A stretch of DNA of 64,000 nt from positions 16,738,269-16,802,268 of the forward strand of contig OW203725.1 of NCBI GenBank assembly GCA_934045075.1, read 5' to 3'. The notes under the pieces were generated by a model. It made no database searches and was not told where the DNA came from. It saw only the letters and a program-made list of their open reading frames with translations. Shown one piece after another: positions 63,793-64,000 of this stretch (its first letter is position 1; the number at the start of each line of letters is the position of its first letter). The stretch comes from Yponomeuta sedellus (taxonomy: Eukaryota > Arthropoda > Insecta > Lepidoptera > Yponomeutidae). Both the position numbers and the translations under genes were made by a program.

Positions 63793-64000
63793 TTTCACAC
63801 TTTACAAGTTGACGTAGAATTATAAAGGGGCCCACGGTGTTTTTGTTTAAATGGATATAAGAATAATAGCTATAACACGAATAATGGTTATGTGGTCTTA
63901 AACACGTGTTGCCTAATCTTCGAAGACTATTAATTTTTCTAAATGTTGAAGAAACTTAATTTCATTTAATCTTTGACATGAAGCTCACTATAAAGTAAAG
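63793..64000. other. Unique DNA to the window end
   Basis: Nothing recognisable. Confidence 0.4.

Overview
This window looks like intergenic or deep intronic DNA from a moth (Lepidoptera, probably a noctuoid). The inference rests on its repeats: 5S rRNA-derived and tRNA-derived SINEs of the kind described in noctuid moths, 3' ends of lepidopteran LINEs with (GAA)n or AATAAA-type tails, Helitron-like fragments ending in CTAG, a mariner, and an envelope-bearing gypsy/errantivirus LTR retrotransposon about the size of the known moth element TED. I recognise no host protein-coding exon, host tRNA or rRNA gene. All recognisable coding sequence belongs to mobile elements.

Layout. 1-7.4 kb: mostly unique DNA with scattered SINEs, a short Helitron-like element and a GT microsatellite. 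7.45-9.8 kb: a Helitron-like element opened by about 2.1 kb holding two related elements with the start of a Crypton-like tyrosine recombinase and strong hairpins. 10-13.7 kb and 17.7-22 kb: largely unique. 13.7-17.6 kb: two perfect palindromes, then a dense SINE/LINE cluster with nested insertions. 19.4-20.4 kb: SINE and LINE debris with local duplication. 22-32.7 kb: SINEs, a tandem palindromic repeat, one half of a 98%-identical inverted pair (mate at 45 kb), a 127-bp structured retroposon and a foldback MITE. 32,806-40,248: a full-length errantivirus on the minus strand with identical 266-bp LTRs, a TACG target duplication, tRNA-Ser-type primer site, gag, pol (one frame break in a homopolymer), env and polypurine tract. 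40.2-56.8 kb: a very repeat-rich zone of nested SINEs, Helitron copies, segmental duplications and LINE fragments. 56.8-62.7 kb: mostly unique DNA with one foldback structure. 62.76-63.79 kb: an internally deleted mariner.

How the parts relate. The errantivirus carries its own gag, protease, reverse transcriptase, RNase H, integrase and envelope. The SINEs, the small hairpin retroposon and the LINE tails have variable target duplications of 7-15 bp, as expected of target-primed reverse transcription driven by LINEs elsewhere. Several nested insertions allow relative dating: the tRNA-like SINE at 52.2 kb sits inside an older repeat that itself sits inside another; the small retroposon sits inside a SINE at 40.5 kb; LINE 3' ends split SINEs at 16.6 and 50.1 kb.

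The least familiar items are (1) a SINE-like family whose copies share one sharp 5' boundary and carry tRNA-like modules in inverted orientation, so the transcript would fold into a long hairpin, and (2) a roughly 125-nt hairpin retroposon with a short A tail, one copy of which holds a perfect 40-bp stem. All repeat assignments were made by reading the sequence; no database search was run.
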